Below are positions 1-5,587 of a stretch of 5,587 nt of DNA, in pieces; position 1 is the first letter of the stretch, and each line of letters begins with the position of its first letter. The stretch is taken from positions 3,420 to 9,006 of the forward strand of contig NVTH01000143.1 of NCBI GenBank assembly GCA_002401525.1, in the 5' to 3' direction. The position numbers and the translations under genes were made by a program. This DNA comes from Moraxellaceae bacterium. Lineage in GTDB: Bacteria; Pseudomonadota; Gammaproteobacteria; Pseudomonadales; UBA3067. Below the pieces are notes generated by a model. It saw only the letters and a program-made list of their open reading frames with translations. It had not been told where the DNA came from and searched no databases.

Positions 1-479
1 ATTTCACCCTTTATTATACGGTCACCGATCTTTATCGTTAATCGATCTACCGAAGAATCTTCTGGCAGTGGAAAAACGTAAACGCCCTGCTGCCATTCTG
101 AGGCAGTGTTTTTGAAAACCTGCGTTACCGTGACCCGATTAATAATGCCGTTAATATCCATTTGTACGTCAGAATTGAGTGACAACGCTTGGTTTTTTTG
201 GCCATCCCCGGCCTGAAAATAAAGTAGCCCCGCACCTGGAGCCGAATACTCTCTTTTGCCTAGGTTTGTTTCAACATTTGTTTCAACGTTTGTTTCAATA
301 CGGGTTTCAACATTGGTCACAATGTTGGCCTCTACCCCCTCCATAAAAACGAATGCTTCGACCCCGAGCATTACGATAAACAAACAGCCCCATAATATTT
401 TTTTCTTCTCATTTATTCCGAACTGTTTAATTCGGTGAGAATCGATCCGCTGAGGATTGTGGCCTTGATTGGAATTCAT
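1..479 (-). CDS. VIT-domain protein, probable marine proteobacterial sortase target (5' part only, runs off left edge)
   Basis: The frame is open from an ATG at 479 to the window edge, giving 159 complete codons with the C-terminus missing. Residues 1-27 are polar and end in KKK. Residues 28-46 are hydrophobic (starting ILWGCLFIVML), and V-E-A|N at 49-52 is a plausible signal peptidase site, so export to the envelope is likely. Residues 52-71 form a tetrapeptide repeat of NVET type. From about residue 99 comes a vault/inter-alpha-trypsin (VIT) domain: DVQM, then INRVTVTQVFKN, then GVYVFPLPEDSSVDRL and IGDRIIKGEI. That wording is typical of the family called marine proteobacterial sortase target protein, whose members usually continue with a von Willebrand A domain and a C-terminal LPXTG-like sorting signal; those parts lie outside the window. 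The start is supported by GGAG 8 nt upstream. A farther in-frame GTG at 557 has less support. The VIT domain is seen directly; the sortase-target role is inferred from family resemblance. Confidence 0.8.
   Translation of the reverse strand, partial: MNSNQGHNPQRIDSHRIKQFGINEKKKILWGCLFIVMLGVEAFVFMEGVEANIVTNVETRIETNVETNVETNLGKREYSAPGAGLLYFQAGDGQKNQALSLNSDVQMDINGIINRVTVTQVFKNTASEWQQGVYVFPLPEDSSVDRLTIKIGDRIIKGE
267..326 (-). repeat. 12-bp in-frame tandem repeat encoding NVET-type tetrapeptides
   Basis: Five consecutive 12-bp units encode NIVT, NVET, RIET, NVET and NVET (residues 52-71 of the VIT-domain protein), followed by a partial NL. The three NVET units are nearly identical in DNA (AA[TC]GTTGAAAC[CA]), while the outer units have diverged. 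The repeat sits between the putative signal/anchor segment and the VIT domain, so it probably forms an exported linker. Copy number could vary by slippage. The complementary strand reads as an artefactual serine/threonine/valine-rich frame. Confidence 0.75.
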
Positions 480-487
480 TGAACATG

Positions 488-491
488 CTCC
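488..491 (-). promoter_or_regulatory. Shine-Dalgarno site for the VIT-domain protein
   Basis: GGAG on the minus strand lies 8 nt before the ATG at 479. It is the main reason for choosing that start over the in-frame GTG at 557, which would add 26 residues without family resemblance ahead of the signal-like segment. Confidence 0.6.
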
Positions 492-611
492 GTCGAATGC
501 AAATTTTTTAATGGCTAGTAAGGTGTCTTTAGGAAAGGTGCCGTTAGGACCTATCACTCACCATTAAAAAGCATATAAACGACGAGCCAGGGTCATAAGC
601 TGGGTTTCTGG

Positions 612-627
612 TGATCAAAAATGATCA
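612..627. promoter_or_regulatory. Paired TGATCA palindromes, candidate operator
   Basis: TGATCA occurs at 612-617 and again at 622-627, separated by AAAA. The two hexamers are 10 bp apart start to start, about one helical turn, and the whole reads as an inverted repeat with a 4-bp centre. It lies roughly in the middle of the divergent intergenic region and could serve either flanking gene. It does not match the FNR or CRP consensus, because the spacing is wrong. The pattern is seen directly; operator function is a guess. Confidence 0.3.
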
Positions 628-679
628 AATATGGCAAGTAAAAATAGAGCGCGTAAAAGGCACGCAAGCGACTTAGACA

Positions 680-712
680 TTGATTGGACAGAATAATAAT
701 GATATGTATACG
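680..712 (+). promoter_or_regulatory. Possible sigma70-type promoter for the acyl-CoA synthetase gene
   Basis: Two overlapping candidates exist. TTGATT (680-685) is followed after 17 bp by TATGTA (703-708). TTGGAC (684-689) is followed after 17 bp by TATACG (707-712). Both have good spacing and an A/T-rich spacer but weak hexamers, and both lie about 50 bp upstream of the ATG at 760. No convincing promoter was found for the leftward gene. Confidence 0.25.
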
Positions 713-759
713 GCTACCCAGACAAAGGATGTCTAGCGAAAAAAAGGGATAGCAAACAC

Positions 760-2433
760 ATGATGAACAATAGCTACGCTTCGATTTGGGAAACCATTTC
801 AAATATCGTTCCCGATAGACCCGCTCTAATTCATGGCAATACCACTCGCACCTGGCTCGAATTCGAGCAACGTGCAAGCCATCTTGCGGGAGCGTTCGTG
901 AAAGCCGGCTTAAAAGCAGATTCTAAAATCGGGCACTATTTATATAACTGTAATGAATACATAGAAGCCCATTTTGCAGCGTTTAAAATGCGCGCCTCTC
1001 CCATTAATGTGAATTATCGTTATCTGGAAGAAGAACTCATTTACCTGCTGGACAATAGCGACTGCGAGGCGATCATTTTTCACGGCCGCTTATCCGAACG
1101 AATCGCTCAAGTTAAACATAAACTGCCGAAATTAAAGCTTTTAATTCAAGTTGCAGATGATACTGACGCCCCACTTATTGAAGGCGCCGTGGCTTTTGAA
1201 GATCTTATTTCAGACACAAAACCCATGCCTCGTATCGAGCGCTCTGAAGATGATATCTATATGCTCTACACCGGTGGCACCACAGGCATGCCCAAAGGCG
1301 TTATGTATCGCCAAGGGGATCACTGCAAAGGAATGAGCCTGCTCTATGATTTCCGCGGACTCAAAAGGCCTAGAACCGCTGACGAGTTAGCCAGCACGAT
1401 CCTTTCACTGGACTCAAAAAACGCCCTCCCCGTTGTACTCGCAGCATGTCCCTTAATGCATGGCACAGGAATCTGGCTAGGCGGATTTTGCCCATTAATG
1501 ATAGGCGGTTGCGCGGTCACCATTCCAAATATACACTTTGATCCAGACGGACTCCTGCAACAAGTCGCACAACATAAAGTCACCGATTTAATTATTGTGG
1601 GCGATGCTTTTGCGAAACCCATCGCCAAAGCGCTTGATAAAGCCTTAGACGCGGGTAAACCCCACGACATATCATCCATTGAAAGAATTGTCTCATCAGG
1701 CGTGATGTGGACCACTGAAGTTAAACAACAAATGTTAAAACATCACGACATGATGCTAGTGGATGCCATGGGTTCTACCGAAGGATCCATGGGCAGATCT
1801 TTTACCAATCGTAAGTCACCGAGTAAAACCGCGAAATTTGAAAAAGCGCAACACGCTAAAGTCTTCAATGAAAATGATGAAGAGGTAAAACCAGGCTCAG
1901 GAGAAGTCGGCATGATTGCCGCAGGGGGCATGGTGCCCATTGGATATTACAAAGATCCAGAGAAAACCGCAAAAACCTTCCGTATGATAAATGGCGTACG
2001 CTATAGCTTTCCAGGTGATTTTGCCACGGTTGAAACAGACGGCAGTTTAAAATTATTAGGACGAGGTTCGGTTTGTATTAATAGCGGTGGCGAAAAAATA
2101 TTCCCAGAAGAAGTGGAAGAGGCCGTTAAACGACACCCTTCCGTTTACGATTGTTTAGTGGTGGGCGTTCCTGACGAGCGATTCGGAGAAAAAGTAATTG
2201 CAGTCGCATCGCCCCATGAGGGGCAAACATTAAATGAAGCAGACCTTATCCTAGAAGCACGTAAACATGTTGCCGGATATAAATTACCGAAGCATGTCGT
2301 AATGGTGTCACACGTCCAACGGGCCCCGAATGGAAAAGCCAACTATAAATGGGCCAAAGAAACTGCATTGGAAGCCTACGCATCCAAGACAAGCGATCAA
2401 AAAGTTGAGGACAGAGAAGCAACGACCAGCTGA
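760..2433 (+). CDS. Acyl-CoA synthetase (AMP-forming), FadD19-like
   Basis: This 557-residue member of the ANL adenylating superfamily should activate a carboxylic acid with ATP to an acyl-adenylate and then transfer it to CoA. The signature motifs are present in order: the ATP/phosphate loop YTGGTTGMPKG (170-180), CPLMHGTGIW (230-239), DAMGSTE (335-341), PGD with ribose-binding Asp420, the hinge GRGSVCINSGGEKIFPEE (434-451), and PNGKANY with catalytic Lys526. The length is normal, so the enzyme looks intact. The wording around the phosphate loop and CPLMHGTG resembles the acyl-CoA synthetase group that includes actinobacterial FadD19 (steroid side-chain activation) rather than classical FadD. 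The natural substrate cannot be read from sequence; a fatty, branched or sterol-derived acid is possible. There is no signal peptide, so it is probably cytoplasmic. AAGGGA (744-749) sits 10 nt before the first of two tandem ATGs. The gene is monocistronic here and converges on the glc operon. Class is confident; substrate is not. Confidence 0.93.
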   Translation: MMNNSYASIWETISNIVPDRPALIHGNTTRTWLEFEQRASHLAGAFVKAGLKADSKIGHYLYNCNEYIEAHFAAFKMRASPINVNYRYLEEELIYLLDNSDCEAIIFHGRLSERIAQVKHKLPKLKLLIQVADDTDAPLIEGAVAFEDLISDTKPMPRIERSEDDIYMLYTGGTTGMPKGVMYRQGDHCKGMSLLYDFRGLKRPRTADELASTILSLDSKNALPVVLAACPLMHGTGIWLGGFCPLMIGGCAVTIPNIHFDPDGLLQQVAQHKVTDLIIVGDAFAKPIAKALDKALDAGKPHDISSIERIVSSGVMWTTEVKQQMLKHHDMMLVDAMGSTEGSMGRSFTNRKSPSKTAKFEKAQHAKVFNENDEEVKPGSGEVGMIAAGGMVPIGYYKDPEKTAKTFRMINGVRYSFPGDFATVETDGSLKLLGRGSVCINSGGEKIFPEEVEEAVKRHPSVYDCLVVGVPDERFGEKVIAVASPHEGQTLNEADLILEARKHVAGYKLPKHVVMVSHVQRAPNGKANYKWAKETALEAYASKTSDQKVEDREATTS

Positions 2434-2452
2434 ATTAAAATCAATTCATTTT

Positions 2453-2487
2453 TTAGGTGTGACCGAATTTTATTCGAGCACACCTAA
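2453..2487. repeat. Long imperfect inverted repeat (hairpin) after the acyl-CoA synthetase gene
   Basis: TTAGGTGTG (2453-2461) pairs with CACACCTAA (2479-2487). After a 2x2 mismatch, CGAAT (2464-2468) pairs with ATTCG (2472-2476) around a TTT loop. This gives 14 base pairs in a 35-nt structure starting 20 bp after the stop codon, where a terminator or 3'-end stabiliser would sit. Neither strand has a T-tract directly after the hairpin: a six-T run lies just before it on the plus strand. It is therefore not a canonical intrinsic terminator, though it may protect the transcript end or contribute to termination. Confidence 0.55.
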
Positions 2488-2530
2488 TCGTCGTACTCGT
2501 CCACTCAAACACCATCCGAACTTACCCAGC

Positions 2531-2558
2531 CGTCATTCCCGCGAAGGCGGGAATGACG
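2531..2558. repeat. REP-like palindrome (CGTCATTCCCGC family)
   Basis: CGTCATTCCCGC (2531-2542) and GCGGGAATGACG (2547-2558) are perfect 12-bp inverted arms around a GAAG loop. This wording is recognisable as a common dispersed intergenic palindrome in many proteobacteria, often mistranslated into frames containing HSREGGN-like strings. Here it sits between the 3' ends of two convergent genes, the usual location for such elements. It may stabilise mRNA ends or limit read-through. No T-tract follows on either strand. Confidence 0.8.
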
Positions 2559-2568
2559 AGGAGGTAGG

Positions 2569-2607
2569 ATTAACCTGACACAGGAAGCGGGTAAAATTAG
2601 CCTGACA
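2569..2607. repeat. Short direct repeat in the convergent spacer
   Basis: ATTAACCTGACA (2569-2580) recurs as ATTAGCCTGACA (2596-2607), with 11 of 12 positions identical and starts 27 bp apart. It follows the REP-like palindrome closely and may mark a small duplication. No function is evident. Confidence 0.4.
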
Positions 2608-2641
2608 AAGAGGCTCGAGGCCAATCTATAATTTAATCCCA

Positions 2642-3919
2642 TTATTCTATTAAACCAACTGAATTTTTATCCAGTAATTCAATCCAATGAGACACCGGAA
2701 TAGTCGATTTACTCTCCAAATGTAATTGACACCCCACATTCGCGGTGACGATTTGATCTGGATTATTGCTAGTAAGCGCCTTAATTTTATTATCCAACAA
2801 AGTCTGACTAAGCGTCGACTGCAGCATCGAATAGGTGCCAGCAGATCCGCAACATAAATGCTTATCCTCTGTTTGTACCAAATTAAAACCCAATTTATTT
2901 AAAACGATTTCAAGATGCGTGGGTAGCTTTTGTCCATGCTGCAAGCTGCAAGGGCAATGAACAGCGATTTTTTCTTGCTGCTCATTACTCCCAATAGAAC
3001 CAATTCCATTAGAGCCAATTTCATTAGTACTTCTGAATTTTAATGGTGAAAGATCCTCATCAATCAAAATCTCACTTAAATCTTTGGTTAGCTCGCTGAC
3101 TCGTTTTGCTTTCTCTGCGTACGCTGGATCGTCTTTAAGAATATAACCGTAGTCTTTAACCGTGGTGCCGCAACCTGACGCAGTCATCACAATGGCTTCG
3201 GCACCCTTTTCAATCATTGGCCACCAAACATCAATATTGCGGCGCATAAAACCCTTCGCTTCTTCTTGAGCCGACAAATGATAACTCAAGGCTCCGCAAC
3301 AGCTGTCTTTCTTTATTTCTAAAAGTGAAATCCCCAATCGATCCAAAACACGCGCTGCTGCGGCATTGGTGTTGGGAGTGGTGCCAGGCTGAACACATCC
3401 AGATAACACCAGCATCACTCGCTGATGTTTTTGCTTCGGCCAATTTGAACCTAATCGTTTTGGTGGGATTTTTTCTTTTAGAGTTGCCGGCAACACGGGA
3501 TAAAAAAATTGGCCTAAGCGAAGAAAAAACTTGAAACGATTTCTATAAGGCACAACCAATCTTAAACTTTTTCTAAATAATTGTTCAACCCAAGGACGAG
3601 ACTGCTGCTGCTCAATAATATTTCGGCCGATGTCCAATAACCGGCCAAATTCAACCCCCGAAGGACACGTGGTTTCACAGCTCCGACAACTTAAACAGCG
3701 ATCTAAATGCGTGCGGGTTTGTGCCGTGGCTTTGCCTTCTTCCAATAGTTGTTTTATCAGATAAATACGCCCTCTAGGGCCGTCCCTTTCGTCATTCAGC
3801 TCTTCATAGGTGGGACAGGTCGCGTTACAAAAACCACAATGGACACAACTGCGCAATATCGCATCGGCTTCGACACCCTCAGGTGATTGTTTAAAGAATG
3901 GTGGGAGATTGGTTTGCAC
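2642..3919 (-). CDS. glcF: Glycolate oxidase iron-sulfur subunit GlcF
   Basis: GlcF (425 residues) is the electron-transfer subunit of glycolate oxidase, passing electrons from the FAD subunits to the membrane quinone pool. Two ferredoxin-type 4Fe-4S motifs are seen: CVHCGFCNATCP (Cys25, 28, 31, 35) and CLSCRSCETTCP (Cys75, 78, 81, 85). Two cysteine-rich CCG domains follow, with Cys175, Cys207-Cys208-Gly209 and Cys250, then CPCSLQHG (322-329), Cys356-Cys357-Gly358 and Cys397. Wording close to E. coli GlcF runs from the N-terminus (MQT, then LRSCVHCGFC) to HWIELL near the end, so the gene is intact. E. coli GlcF is about 407 residues; much of the extra length is a Gly/Ser/Asn/Ile-rich insert at 297-315 between the CCG domains. 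The start codon is GTG at 3919, chosen by family alignment and by AGGAA at 3929-3933. It lies 15 bp after glcE and is the last gene of the visible operon. Confidence 0.96.
   Translation of the reverse strand: MQTNLPPFFKQSPEGVEADAILRSCVHCGFCNATCPTYEELNDERDGPRGRIYLIKQLLEEGKATAQTRTHLDRCLSCRSCETTCPSGVEFGRLLDIGRNIIEQQQSRPWVEQLFRKSLRLVVPYRNRFKFFLRLGQFFYPVLPATLKEKIPPKRLGSNWPKQKHQRVMLVLSGCVQPGTTPNTNAAAARVLDRLGISLLEIKKDSCCGALSYHLSAQEEAKGFMRRNIDVWWPMIEKGAEAIVMTASGCGTTVKDYGYILKDDPAYAEKAKRVSELTKDLSEILIDEDLSPLKFRSTNEIGSNGIGSIGSNEQQEKIAVHCPCSLQHGQKLPTHLEIVLNKLGFNLVQTEDKHLCCGSAGTYSMLQSTLSQTLLDNKIKALTSNNPDQIVTANVGCQLHLESKSTIPVSHWIELLDKNSVGLIE
2996..3025 (-). repeat. 15-bp tandem duplication inside glcF
   Basis: AATGAAATTGGCTCT (3025-3011 on the minus strand) is followed directly by AATGGAATTGGTTCT (3010-2996). 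Thirteen of 15 bases match, and the units encode NEIGS and NGIGS. A further IGS triplet follows, giving residues 299-313 as NEIGSNGIGSIGSNE. The segment is an in-frame low-complexity insert in the linker between the two CCG domains. Confidence 0.7.
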
Positions 3920-3928
3920 TAAAATTAA

Positions 3929-3933
3929 TTCCT
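3929..3933 (-). promoter_or_regulatory. Shine-Dalgarno site for glcF GTG start
   Basis: AGGAA on the minus strand lies 9 nt before the GTG at 3919 and begins 1 nt after the glcE stop codon. It supports the non-ATG start, since no in-frame ATG fits the conserved N-terminus of the family. Confidence 0.65.
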
Positions 3934-3934
3934 A

Positions 3935-5041
3935 TTAAAGCCAACGGTATAAACGTCCGGGATTAAACAATCCATCGGGATCAAACGACTTCTTTAAACG
4001 CTGATGAAGGGTTTTCAATGCACTCGGTTGGGAATGAAAAACTTCCGCACTACGGTCCCCGCCTCGAAACAAACTTACTTGTCCGTTGGCTCGCATCGCC
4101 ACTTGTTCCATTTGATTCATTATTAACACACTGGAAGTAGAATCACTTTCTAGCGGGCTGCCTCGCAGCCATCGCTGAGCTCCTCCCCAGTCGATGAGCC
4201 AATCCGCTTCCGGAAAAAAATGCTCGGCATTGGATTGCAGTGAAAAGCGCCATAGTGGTTGTTGTTTTGAAAAAAAAGCCAATTGATGATCCCGCAGATC
4301 AGACCAAAACTGCGTGCCATGTTCTAACCGATCGCCTCCACCTGGTAAAGTAGATTGCCAACACTTAGCGGTCGCATCTACCGCGCTGCGAGCCCCCGAG
4401 AGACGTAAATAGAGTTTGTTATCAAGCCAGCAGGCAGCACTCAATGGATTCGCTTTTCCCGCTAATTGATTCATGGATTGGATCGCTTCGGCGGCATCCA
4501 ACTCACACACCATCGTAATGGTGCTGGCGGGTTTCGGTAACACCTTCAAACTTAATTCAGTAATAATTCCAAACGCGCCCATCGCACCGGCCTGTAATCG
4601 AGAAACGTCATAACCCGCAACGTTTTTCATTACTTGACCACCGAAACGCAATTGTTCTGCTTTGCCATTAATTAATCGCGTTCCCAAGACCATATCACGA
4701 ACGGAACCACCCCAAGGGCGTCCAGGTCCCGACTGATTACAGGCCAGTGTGCCTCCGATACTACTTTCCGCCCCGAAACTCGGCGGATCAAAGGACAGCA
4801 TTTGATGGTGCTCCTCTAGTGCTGCCTCAATTTCGGATAAAGGCGTACCGCCCCGAACCGTCAGGACCAATTCGATGGGTTGATAATCGACGATCCCAGA
4901 ATGCCCGGCGATATTAATGGCGTCACCTTGTGCTGCCCGCCCCAAAAATATTTTACTATTCAAGCCGACTATATTTAATTGCCGACTTTCTGCACGCGCG
5001 TTTTCCACTTGCTCAATAAGCTCTAGGCTAATGTCGCTCAT
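3935..5041 (-). CDS. glcE: Glycolate oxidase FAD-binding subunit GlcE
   Basis: GlcE (368 residues; E. coli about 350) is the second flavoprotein-type subunit of glycolate oxidase and is needed together with GlcD and GlcF for activity. The FAD-binding type 4 (PCMH-like) region is visible: NSKIFLGR (28-35), ELVLTVRGGTPLSEIEAAL (57-75), the segment around GAESSIGGTLACNQSGPGRP (90-109), GGSVRDMVLGTRLING (111-126), and FGGQVMKNVAGYDVSRL (133-149), the most diagnostic string. GAFGIITELSLKVLPKP (155-171) follows. IDWGGAQRWLRG (283-294) and the C-terminal FDPDGLFNPGRLY (353-365) also match the family. No residues look missing. The ATG at 5041 overlaps the glcD stop codon in ATGA, and GAGAAGGG at 5048-5055 is a strong ribosome site 6 nt upstream, so translation is probably coupled to glcD. 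The glcF gene follows after 15 bp. Confidence 0.96.
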   Translation of the reverse strand: MSDISLELIEQVENARAESRQLNIVGLNSKIFLGRAAQGDAINIAGHSGIVDYQPIELVLTVRGGTPLSEIEAALEEHHQMLSFDPPSFGAESSIGGTLACNQSGPGRPWGGSVRDMVLGTRLINGKAEQLRFGGQVMKNVAGYDVSRLQAGAMGAFGIITELSLKVLPKPASTITMVCELDAAEAIQSMNQLAGKANPLSAACWLDNKLYLRLSGARSAVDATAKCWQSTLPGGGDRLEHGTQFWSDLRDHQLAFFSKQQPLWRFSLQSNAEHFFPEADWLIDWGGAQRWLRGSPLESDSTSSVLIMNQMEQVAMRANGQVSLFRGGDRSAEVFHSQPSALKTLHQRLKKSFDPDGLFNPGRLYRWL

Positions 5042-5587
5042 TGTTTACCCTTCTCATCACGCGTATCGTTTCTTAGCGCATTAATCGCACGGTATTCCTG
5101 GCAGCGCTTTAACACGGGCACACCTTTACCGGGATTTAGCGTGCCCCCCGGATCAAACGCGTCTTTAATGGCATGGAATTGAATTAACTCTTGATCATTA
5201 AATTGCACGGTCATTTGACGAATTTTTTCTACGCCGACACCGTGTTCACCGGTAATGCAGCCCCCTACTTTCACGCAAAGCTGAAGAATATCGCTGCCAA
5301 ACTGTTCGGCCTTTTCAAACTCACCCTCAATATTGGCGTCAAATAATATAAGTGGATGCAAATTGCCATCGCCAGCGTGAAATACATTAGCGATTCTTAA
5401 ACCATAATGCAGCGACATTTTTTCCATCTCGGTAAGCACATACGCTAATTGCCCCCGAGGAATCGTACCGTCCATGCAATAATAATCAGCAGAAATTCTG
5501 CCCACCGCAGGGAAAGCGGATTTACGCCCTTTCCACAACAACGCTCTTTCTGCTCCGTTTTGAGAAACCCGGGTAGAGGTAGCGCCC
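5038..5587 (-). CDS. glcD: Glycolate oxidase subunit GlcD (C-terminal part, 5' end beyond right edge)
   Basis: The frame is open to the window edge, with the first complete codon at 5586, giving 182 residues of a protein normally near 500. This is the C-terminal half of the FAD-linked oxidase C domain of the main catalytic subunit, which oxidises glycolate to glyoxylate. Seen in order: WKGRKSAFPAVGRIS (fragment residues 18-32), DYYCMDGTIPRG (34-45), NVFHAGDGNLHPLILFDAN (67-85) with the conserved His residues of this family, GGCITGEHGVGVEK (108-121), and FDPGGTLNPGKGVPVLKRC (144-162). The pattern matches E. coli GlcD closely. A TTG at 5541 is not the real start, because homologous sequence (including GAERALLWKGRK) continues upstream. 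D-lactate dehydrogenases share the fold, but glcE and glcF downstream settle the identity. The FAD-binding N-terminal domain and the operon promoter lie outside the window. Confidence 0.95.
   Translation of the reverse strand, partial: GATSTRVSQNGAERALLWKGRKSAFPAVGRISADYYCMDGTIPRGQLAYVLTEMEKMSLHYGLRIANVFHAGDGNLHPLILFDANIEGEFEKAEQFGSDILQLCVKVGGCITGEHGVGVEKIRQMTVQFNDQELIQFHAIKDAFDPGGTLNPGKGVPVLKRCQEYRAINALRNDTRDEKGKQ

Noticed and set aside
256..438. Plus-strand 60-residue frame rich in VSTF repeats
   Set aside because: It is the antisense reading of the NVET tandem repeat in the minus-strand VIT-domain gene, which has a good ribosome site and family-like sequence.
674..735. TAGACAT / ATGTCTA inverted repeat flanking the candidate promoter
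   Set aside because: The arms are only 7 bp and 48 bp apart; such a match is expected by chance in a region of this size.
480..759. Search for a small RNA, tRNA or riboswitch in the divergent spacer
   Set aside because: No cloverleaf, conserved riboswitch core or hairpin with a T-tract was found by eye; only weak promoter-like boxes and the TGATCA pair are present.
593..877. Minus-strand 94-residue frame overlapping the start of the acyl-CoA synthetase
   Set aside because: It covers the intergenic region and is antisense to the synthetase N-terminus, with no recognisable domain and a composition typical of a chance frame.
1344..1715. Minus-strand 123-residue frame inside the acyl-CoA synthetase
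   Set aside because: It lies wholly antisense to a well-supported gene carrying conserved motifs in this interval.
2330..2578. Plus-strand 82-residue frame spanning the synthetase end and the spacer
   Set aside because: Its start lies inside the synthetase in another frame, and its tail (HSREGGND) is simply the REP-like palindrome translated.
3231..3534. Overlapping frames on both strands within glcF
   Set aside because: They run in alternative frames through the first CCG domain of GlcF and have no features of their own.
5541..5541. TTG at 5541 as a start for a short GlcD-like protein
   Set aside because: The frame continues upstream to the window edge with GlcD-like residues, so this is an internal codon of a gene cut by the edge.

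Overview
The window looks like the chromosome of a Gram-negative, probably marine gammaproteobacterium of moderate G+C content. Three things suggest this: a truncated VIT-domain protein that resembles the single-target 'marine proteobacterial sortase' family, a glycolate oxidase operon of the Escherichia coli GlcD-GlcE-GlcF type, and an intergenic palindrome of the class scattered through many proteobacterial genomes. The genus cannot be named from this sequence.

Layout: (1) Positions 1-479, minus strand, hold the first 159 codons of a membrane-targeted VIT-domain protein whose gene runs off the left edge. Its predicted exported linker contains a tetrapeptide tandem repeat. (2) Positions 480-759 are a divergent intergenic region with weak promoter candidates and two TGATCA palindromes spaced exactly 10 bp apart. 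(3) Positions 760-2433, plus strand, encode a complete acyl-CoA synthetase (AMP-forming) of the FadD19-like type. (4) Positions 2434-2641 lie between convergent genes and carry two strong hairpin-forming inverted repeats, one of them REP-like, and a short direct repeat. (5) Positions 2642-5587, minus strand, hold glcD (3' part only), glcE and glcF in transcription order. The three are tightly packed: glcD and glcE overlap by 4 bp in an ATGA, and glcE and glcF are 15 bp apart.

GlcD, GlcE and GlcF are the FAD/substrate subunit, the second FAD-domain subunit and the iron-sulfur subunit of membrane-associated glycolate oxidase, which turns glycolate into glyoxylate and passes electrons to the respiratory chain. 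In marine heterotrophs this fits use of glycolate released by phytoplankton. The acyl-CoA synthetase is transcribed towards this operon and has no evident pathway link to it. The VIT protein is a separate cell-envelope unit; its expected partner genes (sortase, OmpA-like protein, two-component regulators) would lie beyond the left edge. No clearly undescribed system is visible. The most notable items are the sortase-target-like protein with its repeat linker, the paired hairpins in the convergent region, and a repeat-derived insert in GlcF.
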